From the NCBI RefSeq assembly GCF_004122105.1, contig NZ_SBKN01000001.1, positions 434,001 through 498,000 of the forward strand: a stretch of DNA of 64,000 bases. Direction: 5' to 3'. A model generated the notes under the pieces. The model saw only the letters and a list, made by a program, of their open reading frames with translations. It was not told the origin of the DNA and did no database searches. Both the position numbers and the translations under genes were made by a program. This DNA comes from Flavobacterium stagni. Its GTDB lineage: Bacteria > Bacteroidota > Bacteroidia > Flavobacteriales > Flavobacteriaceae. Below, piece after piece: positions 45,508-53,372 of the stretch (position 1 is the stretch's first letter; every line of letters starts with the position of its first letter).

Positions 45508-45622
45508 CATTTTCAAATTTTCAAATTGACACATTTTCAAATTGCCCCATCGGCATATCGACTCATTGCCACATCGACTCATTGCCACATCGGCTCATTG
45601 ACACATTGCCTCATTGCCACAT
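45508..45622. repeat. 16-bp tandem repeats (CGACTCATTGCCACAT) in a repeat-rich gap
   Basis: Four consecutive 16-bp units occupy 45559-45622, the first two identical and the others with a few changes; a diverged unit precedes at 45543. From 45508 the lead-in is a TTTTCAAA-type repeat. With the heptamers and the structured element this accounts for nearly all of the gene-free interval 45393-45747; no coding sequence is seen in it. Confidence 0.7.
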
Positions 45623-45628
45623 CGGCAC

Positions 45629-45694
45629 CCGCCCCAGCGATAGGAGCGGCATCCTCCTGACGTTAGGAGGGAGATACAGCGGATAGCGCGGTGG
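45629..45694 (+). repeat. structured intergenic repeat with swapped stem, copy B
   Basis: GATAGGAGCGGCA, then a hairpin (CCTCCT, GACGTT, AGGAGG), then ATACAGCGGATAGC. The outer boxes match copy A at 25881-25963, whereas the hairpin sequence is different but still self-complementary. Confidence 0.65.
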
Positions 45695-45720
45695 CTTGCC
45701 AGGGGCCAAAAAAAAATAAC

Positions 45721-45728
45721 TATCTTTG
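45721..45728 (+). promoter_or_regulatory. -7 promoter element of the yicC operon
   Basis: TATCTTTG matches TAnnTTTG, 19 nt before ATG 45748. Confidence 0.55.
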
Positions 45729-45747
45729 AGCTCATTTTTATGCGTAT

Positions 45748-46608
45748 ATGATACAATCGATGACTGGATTTGGGAAAGCTTCGTTGCAATTGCCCACCAA
45801 GAAAATAACTGTAGAAATCAAATCGTTGAACAGCAAAGGACTGGACGTGAACACGCGGATGCCTTCGATGTACCGCGAGATGGAACTGGGCTTGCGCAAT
45901 TTGCTTTCGCAGCGTTTGGAGCGGGGAAAAGTAGATTTTTCGTTATTTATCGAAATCACGGGTGAGGAAACGGCCTCGAAAATCAACGGTCCGATTGTGA
46001 AGGGCTATATTGCTCAAATGCGCGAAATTATTCCGGATGCCGACCCTACAGAATTGATGAAAATGGCAGTGCGTATGCCCGATGCCTTGAAAACGGAACG
46101 CGACGATATTGACGAAGCGGAGTGGCAACACATCCAATCGGTGATTGATGAGGCGTTGCAAAACATCATCAACTTCCGCACTGATGAAGGCTTAGCACTT
46201 GAAAAGGAATTTACCCAACGCATTGCCAACATTCGCGCCTTGATGCACGAAGCGGTATCGTTTGATAGCGAGCGCATTGACACGGTGAAAACGCGTTTGC
46301 GCACAGCATTGGACGAATTGGAAGCGGCAGTAGACGAAAACCGATTCGAACAAGAATTGATCTTTTATCTTGAAAAATACGACGTGACCGAAGAACGGGT
46401 CCGCTTGGACAACCACCTGAATTATTTCTTGGAAACCCTTGCTGGCTCTGAAGCGAACGGCCGTAAACTGGGCTTTATCACCCAAGAAATGGGTCGGGAA
46501 ATCAACACCATGGGTTCGAAGTCAAATCATGCAGAAATGCAAAAATGCGTGGTGATGATGAAGGATGAATTGGAGAAAATTAAAGAACAAGTGTTGAACG
46601 TTTTATAA
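45748..46608 (+). CDS. yicC: YicC family endoribonuclease
   Basis: A 286-residue member of the YicC/YloC family, reported as endoribonuclease in E. coli. Signatures are the N-terminal MIQSMTGFGKASLQLPTKKI with EIKSLNSKGLDVNTRMP and the C-terminal EANGRKLGFITQEMGREINT and MGSKSNHAEMQKCVV. It lies 24 bp upstream of gmk, a gene order shared by many bacteria, and both appear to use the promoter at 45721. Confidence 0.93.
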   Translation: MIQSMTGFGKASLQLPTKKITVEIKSLNSKGLDVNTRMPSMYREMELGLRNLLSQRLERGKVDFSLFIEITGEETASKINGPIVKGYIAQMREIIPDADPTELMKMAVRMPDALKTERDDIDEAEWQHIQSVIDEALQNIINFRTDEGLALEKEFTQRIANIRALMHEAVSFDSERIDTVKTRLRTALDELEAAVDENRFEQELIFYLEKYDVTEERVRLDNHLNYFLETLAGSEANGRKLGFITQEMGREINTMGSKSNHAEMQKCVVMMKDELEKIKEQVLNVL

Positions 46609-46632
46609 GCGTTTGCACCCTAAACAACACAC

Positions 46633-47208
46633 ATGTCAACAGGAAAACTTATTGTCTTCTCGGCGCCTTCGGGATCGGGAAAAACCACCATTGTTCGTCA
46701 CCTATTGGGTATTCCAGAGCTGAATTTAGAGTTCTCGGTTTCCTGCACTACGCGTGAACCGCGCGGCACAGAGGTGCACGGCAAAGATTACTATTATATC
46801 AGCATCGAGGATTTCAAAAAACACATCAAAGCCGAGGATTTTGTCGAGTGGGAAGAAGTGTACCGCGACAACTTTTACGGCACCCTAAAAAGTGAAGTAG
46901 AGCGTATTTGGGCTTTGGGCAAAAATGTGATTTTTGATATTGATGTGGCGGGTGGTTTACGCATCAAAAAGAAATTTCCAAACGAGACCTTGGCGGTATT
47001 TGTAAAACCCCCAAGTGTGGACGAATTGAAACGCCGTTTGAAAGAACGCTCCACTGAAAGCGACGACAAAATCAACATGCGTATTGCCAAAGCCCACGTG
47101 GAATTGGCAACAGCCCCCCAATTTGATAAGATCATCAAGAATTATGATTTGGACACGGCGAAGCAAGAGGCGGTGGAGTTGGTTCAGAGTTTTATTGAGG
47201 GTGATTAG
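46633..47208 (+). CDS. gmk: guanylate kinase
   Basis: Phosphorylates GMP to GDP, essential in nucleotide metabolism and in recycling of ppGpp precursors. At 191 residues it has standard length. The P-loop is FSAPSGSGKTTIVRHLL and the GMP-binding segment is SVSCTTREPRGTEVHGKDYY. The C-terminal lid and helices are intact. Its TAG stop (47206-47208) falls inside the heptamer array that precedes the four-helix-bundle gene. The usual next gene, nadD, is displaced by that cassette. Confidence 0.97.
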   Translation: MSTGKLIVFSAPSGSGKTTIVRHLLGIPELNLEFSVSCTTREPRGTEVHGKDYYYISIEDFKKHIKAEDFVEWEEVYRDNFYGTLKSEVERIWALGKNVIFDIDVAGGLRIKKKFPNETLAVFVKPPSVDELKRRLKERSTESDDKINMRIAKAHVELATAPQFDKIIKNYDLDTAKQEAVELVQSFIEGD

Positions 47209-47248
47209 TGACTAGTGATTAGTGATTAGTGATTAGTGGCTAGTGGCT
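47201..47248 (+). repeat. AGTGATT heptamer array, left flank of the four-helix-bundle gene
   Basis: Seven consecutive heptamers: a partial GTGATT, then AGTGACT, AGTGATT three times and AGTGGCT twice. The array begins in the last two codons of gmk. The reverse complement of the same motif forms the right flank at 47731-47758. Confidence 0.8.
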
Positions 47249-47253
47249 GGTAC

Positions 47254-47284
47254 TTGATGATTGAGGCAGAAATTTGTATATTTG
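47254..47284 (+). promoter_or_regulatory. promoter of the four-helix-bundle gene
   Basis: TTG at 47254-47256 and TATATTTG at 47277-47284, 20-nt spacing, matching TTG-N17-23-TAnnTTTG; 20 nt before the ATG. The cassette therefore carries its own promoter. Confidence 0.65.
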
Positions 47285-47304
47285 ACTTTTAAATTTAAGC
47301 CATT

Positions 47305-47667
47305 ATGAATTCAATTAAAAGCCACAAAGATCTCCATATTTGGAGAAAAGGAATGGATATTACGGAAGCTGTATTTCGACTTGTAAAATCTTTCCCAAAA
47401 GAAGAAAAAGATATTTTAATCAATCAAATGAAACGTTGTGCTCTGTCAATTCCTTCAAACATTGCCGAAGGATTTGGGAGAAATTCAAATCGATCTTTTA
47501 TATATTTTCTTGCTATAGCAAGAGGTTCACTTTACGAATTAGAAACGCAGTTACTACTTGCTGAACGATTTCGCTATATCACAGATGATAAATTAATGCA
47601 TGCTATTCTTCTTCAAATCCAAGAAGAAGGTAAAATGATTAATGCATTTTCGAAAACATTACATTAA
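47305..47667 (+). CDS. four-helix-bundle protein (23S rRNA intervening-sequence / S23 family)
   Basis: A 120-residue all-helical protein of the S23/IVP family, first known from intervening sequences in 23S rRNA. Matching segments are KSHKDLHIWRKGMDITEAVF, SFPKEEKDILINQMKRCALS, IPSNIAEGFGRNS, FLAIARGSLYELETQLLLAE. Members form pentameric barrels; the function of free-standing copies is unknown, and related proteins serve as accessory Avd in diversity-generating retroelements. It sits between gmk and nadD, has its own promoter, is more AT-rich than its neighbours, and is bracketed by inverted heptamer arrays. All of this points to insertion of a small mobile cassette. Confidence 0.9.
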   Translation: MNSIKSHKDLHIWRKGMDITEAVFRLVKSFPKEEKDILINQMKRCALSIPSNIAEGFGRNSNRSFIYFLAIARGSLYELETQLLLAERFRYITDDKLMHAILLQIQEEGKMINAFSKTLH

Positions 47668-47730
47668 AAAAAGTTCTTACTTTAGAACATAAAAATACTC
47701 ATAACTAGAAACTCCCGAAATATCGGTACT

Positions 47731-47758
47731 AGTTACTAGTCACTAATCACTAGTCACT
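47731..47758 (-). repeat. AGTGATT heptamer array, right flank of the four-helix-bundle gene
   Basis: AGTTACT, AGTCACT, AATCACT and AGTCACT in tandem, ending 2 nt before the nadD ATG. On the minus strand these read AGTGACT and AGTGATT, so the two flanks are inverted relative to each other. Confidence 0.75.
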
Positions 47759-47760
47759 CT

Positions 47761-48339
47761 ATGAAAATCGGTCTTTACTTCGGCACCTTCAACCCTATTC
47801 ATGTGGGGCATTTGATTATTGCGAATCATTTGGCAGAGTACTCGGATTTGGATCAAATCTGGATGGTGGTGACGCCGCACAATCCGCACAAGGAGAAGCG
47901 CACTTTGTTGGATGATTACCAGCGCTTGCATTTGGTGCATTTGGCGACAGAAGCCTATCCAAAAATCAAGCCTTCGGACATTGAGTTTAAGTTACCGCAG
48001 CCCAATTATACCGTGAATACGTTGGTGCATTTGCTGGAGAAGTTTCCGCAACATGAATTTGCTTTAATCATGGGGGAAGACAATCTGAATTCGCTGCACA
48101 AGTGGAAAAACTACGAATACATCTTGGAACACCACGCGATTTATGTCTATCCGCGTATTGCAGCCGGTGAAGCCTTACCAGAATTGCTGCAGCATCCTCA
48201 CGTGCACAAGATTGACGCTCCTGTGGTCGAAATTTCTTCTACAGCGATACGCGAGGGCATTGCACAACAAAAGAATGTTCGTCCGCTCCTACCCGATGCG
48301 GTTTGGGAATATGTGGATGCGAATTTGTTGTATCGTTAA
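47761..48339 (+). CDS. nadD: nicotinate-nucleotide adenylyltransferase
   Basis: Adenylates nicotinate mononucleotide in NAD synthesis. The 192-residue length is standard. The nucleotidyltransferase motif GTFNPIHVGHLIIANHLAEY and the C-terminal VEISSTAIREGIAQ are both clear, with IMGEDNLNSLHKWKNYEYIL between them. The ATG lies only 2 nt after the right heptamer array, which may therefore have replaced its original ribosome-binding region. It probably belonged to the yicC-gmk-nadD series before the four-helix-bundle cassette entered. Confidence 0.96.
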   Translation: MKIGLYFGTFNPIHVGHLIIANHLAEYSDLDQIWMVVTPHNPHKEKRTLLDDYQRLHLVHLATEAYPKIKPSDIEFKLPQPNYTVNTLVHLLEKFPQHEFALIMGEDNLNSLHKWKNYEYILEHHAIYVYPRIAAGEALPELLQHPHVHKIDAPVVEISSTAIREGIAQQKNVRPLLPDAVWEYVDANLLYR

Positions 48340-48361
48340 GTTCTTCATCTAAAAATGTTAT

Positions 48362-48841
48362 ATGAATTTCACTTTTTTTCCAGTAAATACTTCTAGATAT
48401 CATTCAGAATTTGATGCTGTGAAAATCAGTCAAATTCTGAAAGAAAACACTTTAAAAGGTAGCTTAAGTAGCACGGCAAATCATACAAATAAAACTTTTA
48501 TTGGTACTATTGAAAGTGAACGATTTAAAATAATTTCATCTTCAAACAGCACTTCAATGTTTTGTGTTTTTGAAGGAAAAATTCTTTCAGAAAACAATCA
48601 AATTGTTATGATTACTCGATTGCATCCCACCTTTAAAAACTTATTTTTATTTTGGTTTTTGGCAATGATTTCACTTTTGATTTTTCTGCCTGGAAAATCG
48701 AATAAAATAGTAACAATACTAATGTTTATTTGTTTTGTTCTACTTTTAAGGCAACTTCTTATTACTTATATTTTCAAAAAATCTGAAGCCGAAGGAAATA
48801 AAAAACTTATTCAGCTCTTGAAAATGACTGCAATTCAATAG
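48362..48841 (+). CDS. unrecognised small membrane protein
   Basis: A 159-residue protein not recognised as any family. The N-terminal ~95 residues are polar and beta-rich (GSLSSTANHTNKTFIGTIES, SMFCVFEGKILSENN) and are followed by two adjacent hydrophobic segments (NLFLFWFLAMISLLIFLPG and IVTILMFICFVLLLRQLLI) and a charged tail. It is clearly AT-rich compared with nadD 22 bp upstream. The order, soluble domain then helical hairpin, is the reverse of the similar small protein at 1821. No function is proposed. Confidence 0.55.
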   Translation: MNFTFFPVNTSRYHSEFDAVKISQILKENTLKGSLSSTANHTNKTFIGTIESERFKIISSSNSTSMFCVFEGKILSENNQIVMITRLHPTFKNLFLFWFLAMISLLIFLPGKSNKIVTILMFICFVLLLRQLLITYIFKKSEAEGNKKLIQLLKMTAIQ

Positions 48842-48949
48842 ACATTCTATTTATTGAGTCACATCTTTTTTGAAATAAATATGTAATGTGATTCAGAAAT
48901 AAACAGATACCTTAACATTCCCTTACCATACGTTTTCTAGGCAATGCTT

Positions 48950-48957
48950 TACCTTTG
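48950..48957 (+). promoter_or_regulatory. -7 promoter element of the iron alcohol dehydrogenase gene
   Basis: TACCTTTG matches TAnnTTTG, 20 nt before ATG 48978. Confidence 0.55.
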
Positions 48958-48977
48958 CCAAATAAATTTTTACAGCT

Positions 48978-50141
48978 ATGACAAATTTTGAATTATACAA
49001 TCCCGTAAATTATATTTTCGGTCAAGGGCAGATTGCCAAGTTGGCGGAATTAACACCAAAAAACACCAAAGTCTTGTTGGCTTATGGCGGTGGAAGTATT
49101 TTTAAGAATGGTGTGTACGACCAAGTGAAAGCGGCTTTGGCCGGTTTTGAATTGGTTGAATTTGGAGGTATCGAACCCAATCCACGCTATGAAACCTTGA
49201 TGAAAGCGGTGGAATTGATTCGTGCTGAAAACATTGGTTTTGTATTGGCGATAGGCGGTGGTAGTGTAATTGACGGAGTGAAATTTATTTCGGCCGCCGT
49301 AAACTATCCCGGTGATGCTATCGAAATCTTGAAACAACGCATCTTATTCAAAGATGCTTCAGTTTGTGTGCCGTTTGGAACGGTGTTGACTTTACCTGCT
49401 ACCGGTTCTGAAATGAATTCGGGTGCGGTAGTGACCATTGAAGCAACCCAAGAAAAATTGACCTTAGGAGGAAGTGCCTTGTTTCCAAAATTCTCGATTG
49501 TAGACCCCACAGTAATTGCTTCGTTACCGAAAAGACAATTGCAAAATGGAGTGGTTGATGCCTTTACCCACGTAATGGAGCAGTACCTCACATATACGCA
49601 CGATGCGTTGTTGCAAGACCGCATTGCCGAGAGTATCTTACAAACTTTAGTGGAAATTGGTCCGTCGGTGGTTGACAATCCTACGGATTATAAATTGGCA
49701 TCCAATTTTGTATGGTCGGCGACGATGGCCTTAAATGGTTTGATTCAAAAAGGGGTACCCTCCGATTGGGCAACGCACATGATTGGTCACGAATTAACGG
49801 CATTGTATGAAATCGATCATGCCCGTACCTTGGCGATTATCGGTCCGAACCTCTACCGAGTGATGTTTGATACGAAAAAAGAAAAATTGGCTCAATACGG
49901 TCAACGCGTATGGAATTTAACAGGAACTACTGAGGAAATTGCCAAAGCGGCCATTGACAAAACCGTAGATTTTTTCCACACTATGGGTATGAAAACGCGC
50001 ATTTCGGAAAATGCTGAAAACATTGAAGGCACAGCGGACTTCATCGTGCAACGATTTGAAGAGCGCGGTTGGTTAGCCATGGGAGAGCGTCAAAATATTA
50101 CGCCTGAGAAAGTGCGTGAAATTGTAGAACTTAGTTATTAA
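48978..50141 (+). CDS. iron-containing alcohol dehydrogenase (YqhD/butanol dehydrogenase type)
   Basis: A 387-residue group III alcohol dehydrogenase that reduces aldehydes with NAD(P)H. Cofactor-binding segments are LAYGGGSIFKNGVYDQVKAA and IGFVLAIGGGSVIDGVKF. Metal ligands are supplied around VVDAFTHVMEQYLTYT, SDWATHMIGHELTALYEIDH and the following HARTLAI. The YqhD-like subgroup (aldehyde scavenging, NADPH) is suggested by length and by ATGSEMNSGAVVTI, but not proven. It has its own promoter and terminator. Confidence 0.93.
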   Translation: MTNFELYNPVNYIFGQGQIAKLAELTPKNTKVLLAYGGGSIFKNGVYDQVKAALAGFELVEFGGIEPNPRYETLMKAVELIRAENIGFVLAIGGGSVIDGVKFISAAVNYPGDAIEILKQRILFKDASVCVPFGTVLTLPATGSEMNSGAVVTIEATQEKLTLGGSALFPKFSIVDPTVIASLPKRQLQNGVVDAFTHVMEQYLTYTHDALLQDRIAESILQTLVEIGPSVVDNPTDYKLASNFVWSATMALNGLIQKGVPSDWATHMIGHELTALYEIDHARTLAIIGPNLYRVMFDTKKEKLAQYGQRVWNLTGTTEEIAKAAIDKTVDFFHTMGMKTRISENAENIEGTADFIVQRFEERGWLAMGERQNITPEKVREIVELSY

Positions 50142-50162
50142 TTCGCTAGTGTTTCTAAAGTC

Positions 50163-50197
50163 AAAAGGCGTTCAGTTTAGCACTGAACGCCTTTTTT
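50163..50197 (+). terminator. rho-independent terminator
   Basis: AAAAGGCGTTCAGT and ACTGAACGCC form a long stem around TTAGC, followed by TTTTTT; 22 nt after the alcohol dehydrogenase stop. Confidence 0.9.
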
Positions 50198-50374
50198 CAA
50201 CCCAAAACAAAAATTCACTAAACTAATCTAACCTTTGTTTAATAACGATTGGTTTTAGCTCAAATTGTAGCGGCTAGTGTTAAAATAAACGTTAAAGTTT
50301 TTAGAGGGTGACCGGCTGTTCTTTTGGGCAAAACCGATAAAAAGAGTATTTTTGGAACTTACAAACCAACAAAC

Positions 50375-51370
50375 ATGCAAAAACATCCTAAAGTAGCGGT
50401 TATCGGTGGCGGTAGTTGGGCCACAGCGATTGCGAAAATGTTATGTGTTAATCTCGATGAGATTGCCTGGTACATGCGCAATGCTTCCGCGATTGACCAT
50501 TTAAAAGCGTATAAACACAACCCGAATTATTTGAGTTCGGTTGAATTTGATATCACCAAATTACGGTTAACCCAAGACATTAACGAAGCAGTCGCTTATG
50601 CTGATTATGTCATTTTTGCGATTCCTTCGGCGTTTTTAAGTAAGGAATTGGAAAAGTTGACCGTGAGTCTGGACAACAAAATTATCTTCTCTGCGATCAA
50701 AGGTATCGTGCCTGAAACGTTTTTGATAGTTGGCGAACATTTTCATAAAATGTTCCATATTCCTTATGAGAATATTGGAGTGATTACCGGACCTTGTCAT
50801 GCGGAGGAAGTTGCTTTAGAGCGTTTGTCGTATTTGACGATTGCCTGCGGGGATACTAAAAAAGCGAAAGAGATGGCGAAGTTATTGGCGGGGAATTATA
50901 TTAAAACCAAGACTTCAGATGATATTATTGGGACCGAATATGCGGCGATGTTGAAAAACATTTACGCGATTGCGGCGGGTATCGCGCATGGTTTGGGCTA
51001 TGGTGACAATTTCCAATCGGTGATTATGAGTAATGCCATTCGTGAAATGAAGAAATTCATCAAGAAAGTGCACCGCATGAAGCGAAATATCAATAACTCG
51101 GCGTATTTGGGCGATTTATTGGTAACAGGTTATTCGGTATTCTCCCGCAACAGAATGTTCGGAAACATGATTGGAAAAGGCTATACGGTCAAATCAGCAA
51201 TGATGGAGATGAGTATGGTGGCCGAAGGGTATTATGCCGTGAAAAGCGCGTATAAACTGAATCAAGAGTACAAAGCGAGCACACCCATCATTGATGCGGT
51301 CTATGCGATATTGTACGAAGGAAAAGATGCGAAATCGACCTTTAAGAAATTGACGGAGAAATTGGATTAA
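50375..51370 (+). CDS. gpsA: glycerol-3-phosphate dehydrogenase [NAD(P)+]
   Basis: Reduces dihydroxyacetone phosphate to sn-glycerol 3-phosphate for phospholipid synthesis. At 331 residues it fits the GpsA family. The N-terminal dinucleotide fold is VAVIGGGSWATAIAKMLCVN. The substrate segment includes VITGPCHAEEVALERLSYLT and the catalytic-Lys region GTEYAAMLKNIYAIAAGIAH. I chose ATG 50375 because the dinucleotide fold begins right after it; the frame extends 51 nt further upstream without supporting sequence. A bidirectional terminator follows. Confidence 0.94.
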   Translation: MQKHPKVAVIGGGSWATAIAKMLCVNLDEIAWYMRNASAIDHLKAYKHNPNYLSSVEFDITKLRLTQDINEAVAYADYVIFAIPSAFLSKELEKLTVSLDNKIIFSAIKGIVPETFLIVGEHFHKMFHIPYENIGVITGPCHAEEVALERLSYLTIACGDTKKAKEMAKLLAGNYIKTKTSDDIIGTEYAAMLKNIYAIAAGIAHGLGYGDNFQSVIMSNAIREMKKFIKKVHRMKRNINNSAYLGDLLVTGYSVFSRNRMFGNMIGKGYTVKSAMMEMSMVAEGYYAVKSAYKLNQEYKASTPIIDAVYAILYEGKDAKSTFKKLTEKLD

Positions 51371-51390
51371 TTTTCAATGATTATAAAATA

Positions 51391-51420
51391 AAAAAGCCCT
51401 GAGAAAACTCAGGGCTTTTT
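51391..51420. terminator. bidirectional rho-independent terminator
   Basis: AAAAAGCCCTGAG and CTCAGGGCTTTTT pair perfectly around AAAA, serving gpsA and the convergent DUF5689 gene. Confidence 0.88.
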
Positions 51421-51439
51421 ATATGCTGTGGATCAAGAA

Positions 51440-52741
51440 TTATTGACCCGTAACTTTTACGTTATCTACTTCCCATGTACGAGAAGCTGAAGTTGTTGAA
51501 GTGTATTTAAACGCTACACGGAAGTTCGGATTTCCGATATAAGACGAAATATCGATATCCCCTGAGTTGGTCCAAATATAAGCTGATGTATTCAAATCCA
51601 ACGTAGCATTCGTGATTTGCGTCCATGTTGCTGTTGATGGCGCTCCACCCGTATAGTTTGTTGAAACATAAATCTCCAATACATTTCCTGTAAAACGAGA
51701 AGCGGTTTGGAAAGTCATTTTTGCATTTGTTGTCAATGTAGACAAGTTAATCGCTGGAGAAATCAACCAATCTTCGTTAGCATTGTTGGTGCTGTTGGCG
51801 AAACCTGACATTTTAGCGCAAGAACCTGGATTACCGAATTGCGTATCTAAGGTCCAAACTTGTGTACCGGTTACGGACATTTTTGCCCAGCTACCGAAGT
51901 TAGATGTAAACGTTTCTTCAAACAAAGGCACAACACGAGGATTCTCCATTTTCACATCGTTGATTGTACGGATCATGAATTGGTAATCGTTGTTGTATTT
52001 CGTCATTACTCCACGGATTTTACCGTTTTTAGAAGGAATAATGTTGGCAGCAAAATTCACAAACTCAGACACACGAACGATCAAAGTATTTCCGTCTGCA
52101 TCTTTGATTAAGTTGTTGGTAGCGCCACCGATAACATTAGTTGCATCATAATAGGTTTTTCCAACATAAGCATCGTCAAACTGTACCGCATCAATTTCGA
52201 TTAACTTATTGATGTTGGCATTGTTTTTCGCTTGAGTGATGGTCATTGGAAGCACTAAATCGTCTTCATTCTTTTTATCACATCCACGGATGATTGCTTG
52301 TTCGTATTGAACCCCTGACAAACGTCCCACAGAACCGTTGTATAATGAACCAATTTCAAAAGAAGCCGTTTGCGTATCGTTTGCATAATACAAGCCTTTC
52401 ATTTTCACATAGACTTTGCGTCCTGGTTCAAACTTTGTATACAAATTATATGCATCCACAGGCATAGAGAAAGCTTGCGAATTGTCTGCAGTAACAAAAG
52501 AAATGGATTTGTAGAAGTTTCCTCCCTCGTCACTTGAAACGGCATACGCTTCAATGATATCGTCACCTGTGTACTCCTGCGCGGTAGTTGTAGCCGTAGT
52601 TTTTATATCGGCAACGGTTTTAGTAGCCGTAAGTGTCGTACACTCATTAGATAAGTCTGGAGCATCATAGTAATCACTATTGATACAGCTTTGTAAGGCT
52701 AATACTAATGCTCCGGTAAGTACTAATTGTAATTTTTTCAT
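51440..52741 (-). CDS. DUF5689 / choice-of-anchor-J lipoprotein
   Basis: A 433-residue surface or periplasmic lipoprotein (MKKLQLVLTGALVLALQSC, lipobox LQSC). Residues ~60-250 form a DUF5689-type region with OB-fold-like strands (IIEAYAVSSDEGGNFYKSIS, FEPGRKVYVKMKGLYYAN). The last ~170 residues form a choice-of-anchor-J jelly-roll (NEDWLISPAINLSTLTTNAK, YIGNPNFRVAFKYTSTTSAS, RTWEVDNVKVTGQ). It is the third gene of the TonB receptor operon. By analogy with SusD-like partners it may capture a ligand for the receptor, but the ligand is unknown. Confidence 0.85.
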   Translation of the reverse strand: MKKLQLVLTGALVLALQSCINSDYYDAPDLSNECTTLTATKTVADIKTTATTTAQEYTGDDIIEAYAVSSDEGGNFYKSISFVTADNSQAFSMPVDAYNLYTKFEPGRKVYVKMKGLYYANDTQTASFEIGSLYNGSVGRLSGVQYEQAIIRGCDKKNEDDLVLPMTITQAKNNANINKLIEIDAVQFDDAYVGKTYYDATNVIGGATNNLIKDADGNTLIVRVSEFVNFAANIIPSKNGKIRGVMTKYNNDYQFMIRTINDVKMENPRVVPLFEETFTSNFGSWAKMSVTGTQVWTLDTQFGNPGSCAKMSGFANSTNNANEDWLISPAINLSTLTTNAKMTFQTASRFTGNVLEIYVSTNYTGGAPSTATWTQITNATLDLNTSAYIWTNSGDIDISSYIGNPNFRVAFKYTSTTSASRTWEVDNVKVTGQ

Positions 52742-52747
52742 AGCAAA

Positions 52748-53362
52748 TTAGTCAATTTTATAATAAATGAAATCATCAAGTTGAAAGGCACCGTCTAAGG
52801 TAGTATCGGTTCCTGATCCTTTAAATTTAAAGGCAATATAGGCTTTCCCTGTTCTACCTGACAAATCGATATTGCTAGGTAAAAAAGTATACCAAGATTC
52901 TGCTTTTTTAGGGATATTAGCGGATAAAGGCTCCCAAGTAGCCGCTGTTACATTCGTTCCATCAAAATTGGTAGAGATTAATACTTGAAGGCTATTCCCT
53001 TCTGCATCAACATCCAAGTGGTGTTGCGCTACTTTAAATGCAATCCCTTTTTTAGGCGCAGCATCCAAGTTAATTTGCGGAGAAATTAACCAACCTACAT
53101 TTACCGCATCGCCTGTATTGAACGAACTAAATTCAGCATAACCATTTCCACTAAAAACTTCTTCTTTCCACTTTTTATTTCCAACTTCATTGAAGTTTAC
53201 CCAACCCGTAATATCCAGGTCAGTTGCATCTGTAGCTGATTGAAAATCTTCTGTCATCAATCGCTCCATAACCACGGGTTTATCTGTTTCTTCTACATCA
53301 CACGATGCTACTAACCAAAGCGTTAGAACAGATAATGTTACTTTTAAAAATCTTGTATTCAT
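52748..53362 (-). CDS. choice-of-anchor-J domain lipoprotein
   Basis: A 204-residue lipoprotein (MNTRFLKVTLSVLTLWLVASC, lipobox VASC). It is essentially a single choice-of-anchor-J jelly-roll (GYAEFSSFNTGDAVNVGWLI, SPQINLDAAPKKGIAFKVAQ, GKAYIAFKFKGSGTDTTLDG, AFQLDDFIYYKID), homologous in layout to the C-terminal half of the next gene's product. It sits 10 bp after the TonB receptor gene and 6 bp before the DUF5689 gene. Carbohydrate or surface-ligand binding is usual for jelly-rolls; nothing here fixes the ligand. Confidence 0.83.
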   Translation of the reverse strand: MNTRFLKVTLSVLTLWLVASCDVEETDKPVVMERLMTEDFQSATDATDLDITGWVNFNEVGNKKWKEEVFSGNGYAEFSSFNTGDAVNVGWLISPQINLDAAPKKGIAFKVAQHHLDVDAEGNSLQVLISTNFDGTNVTAATWEPLSANIPKKAESWYTFLPSNIDLSGRTGKAYIAFKFKGSGTDTTLDGAFQLDDFIYYKID

Positions 53363-53372
53363 AGCTATTTTA

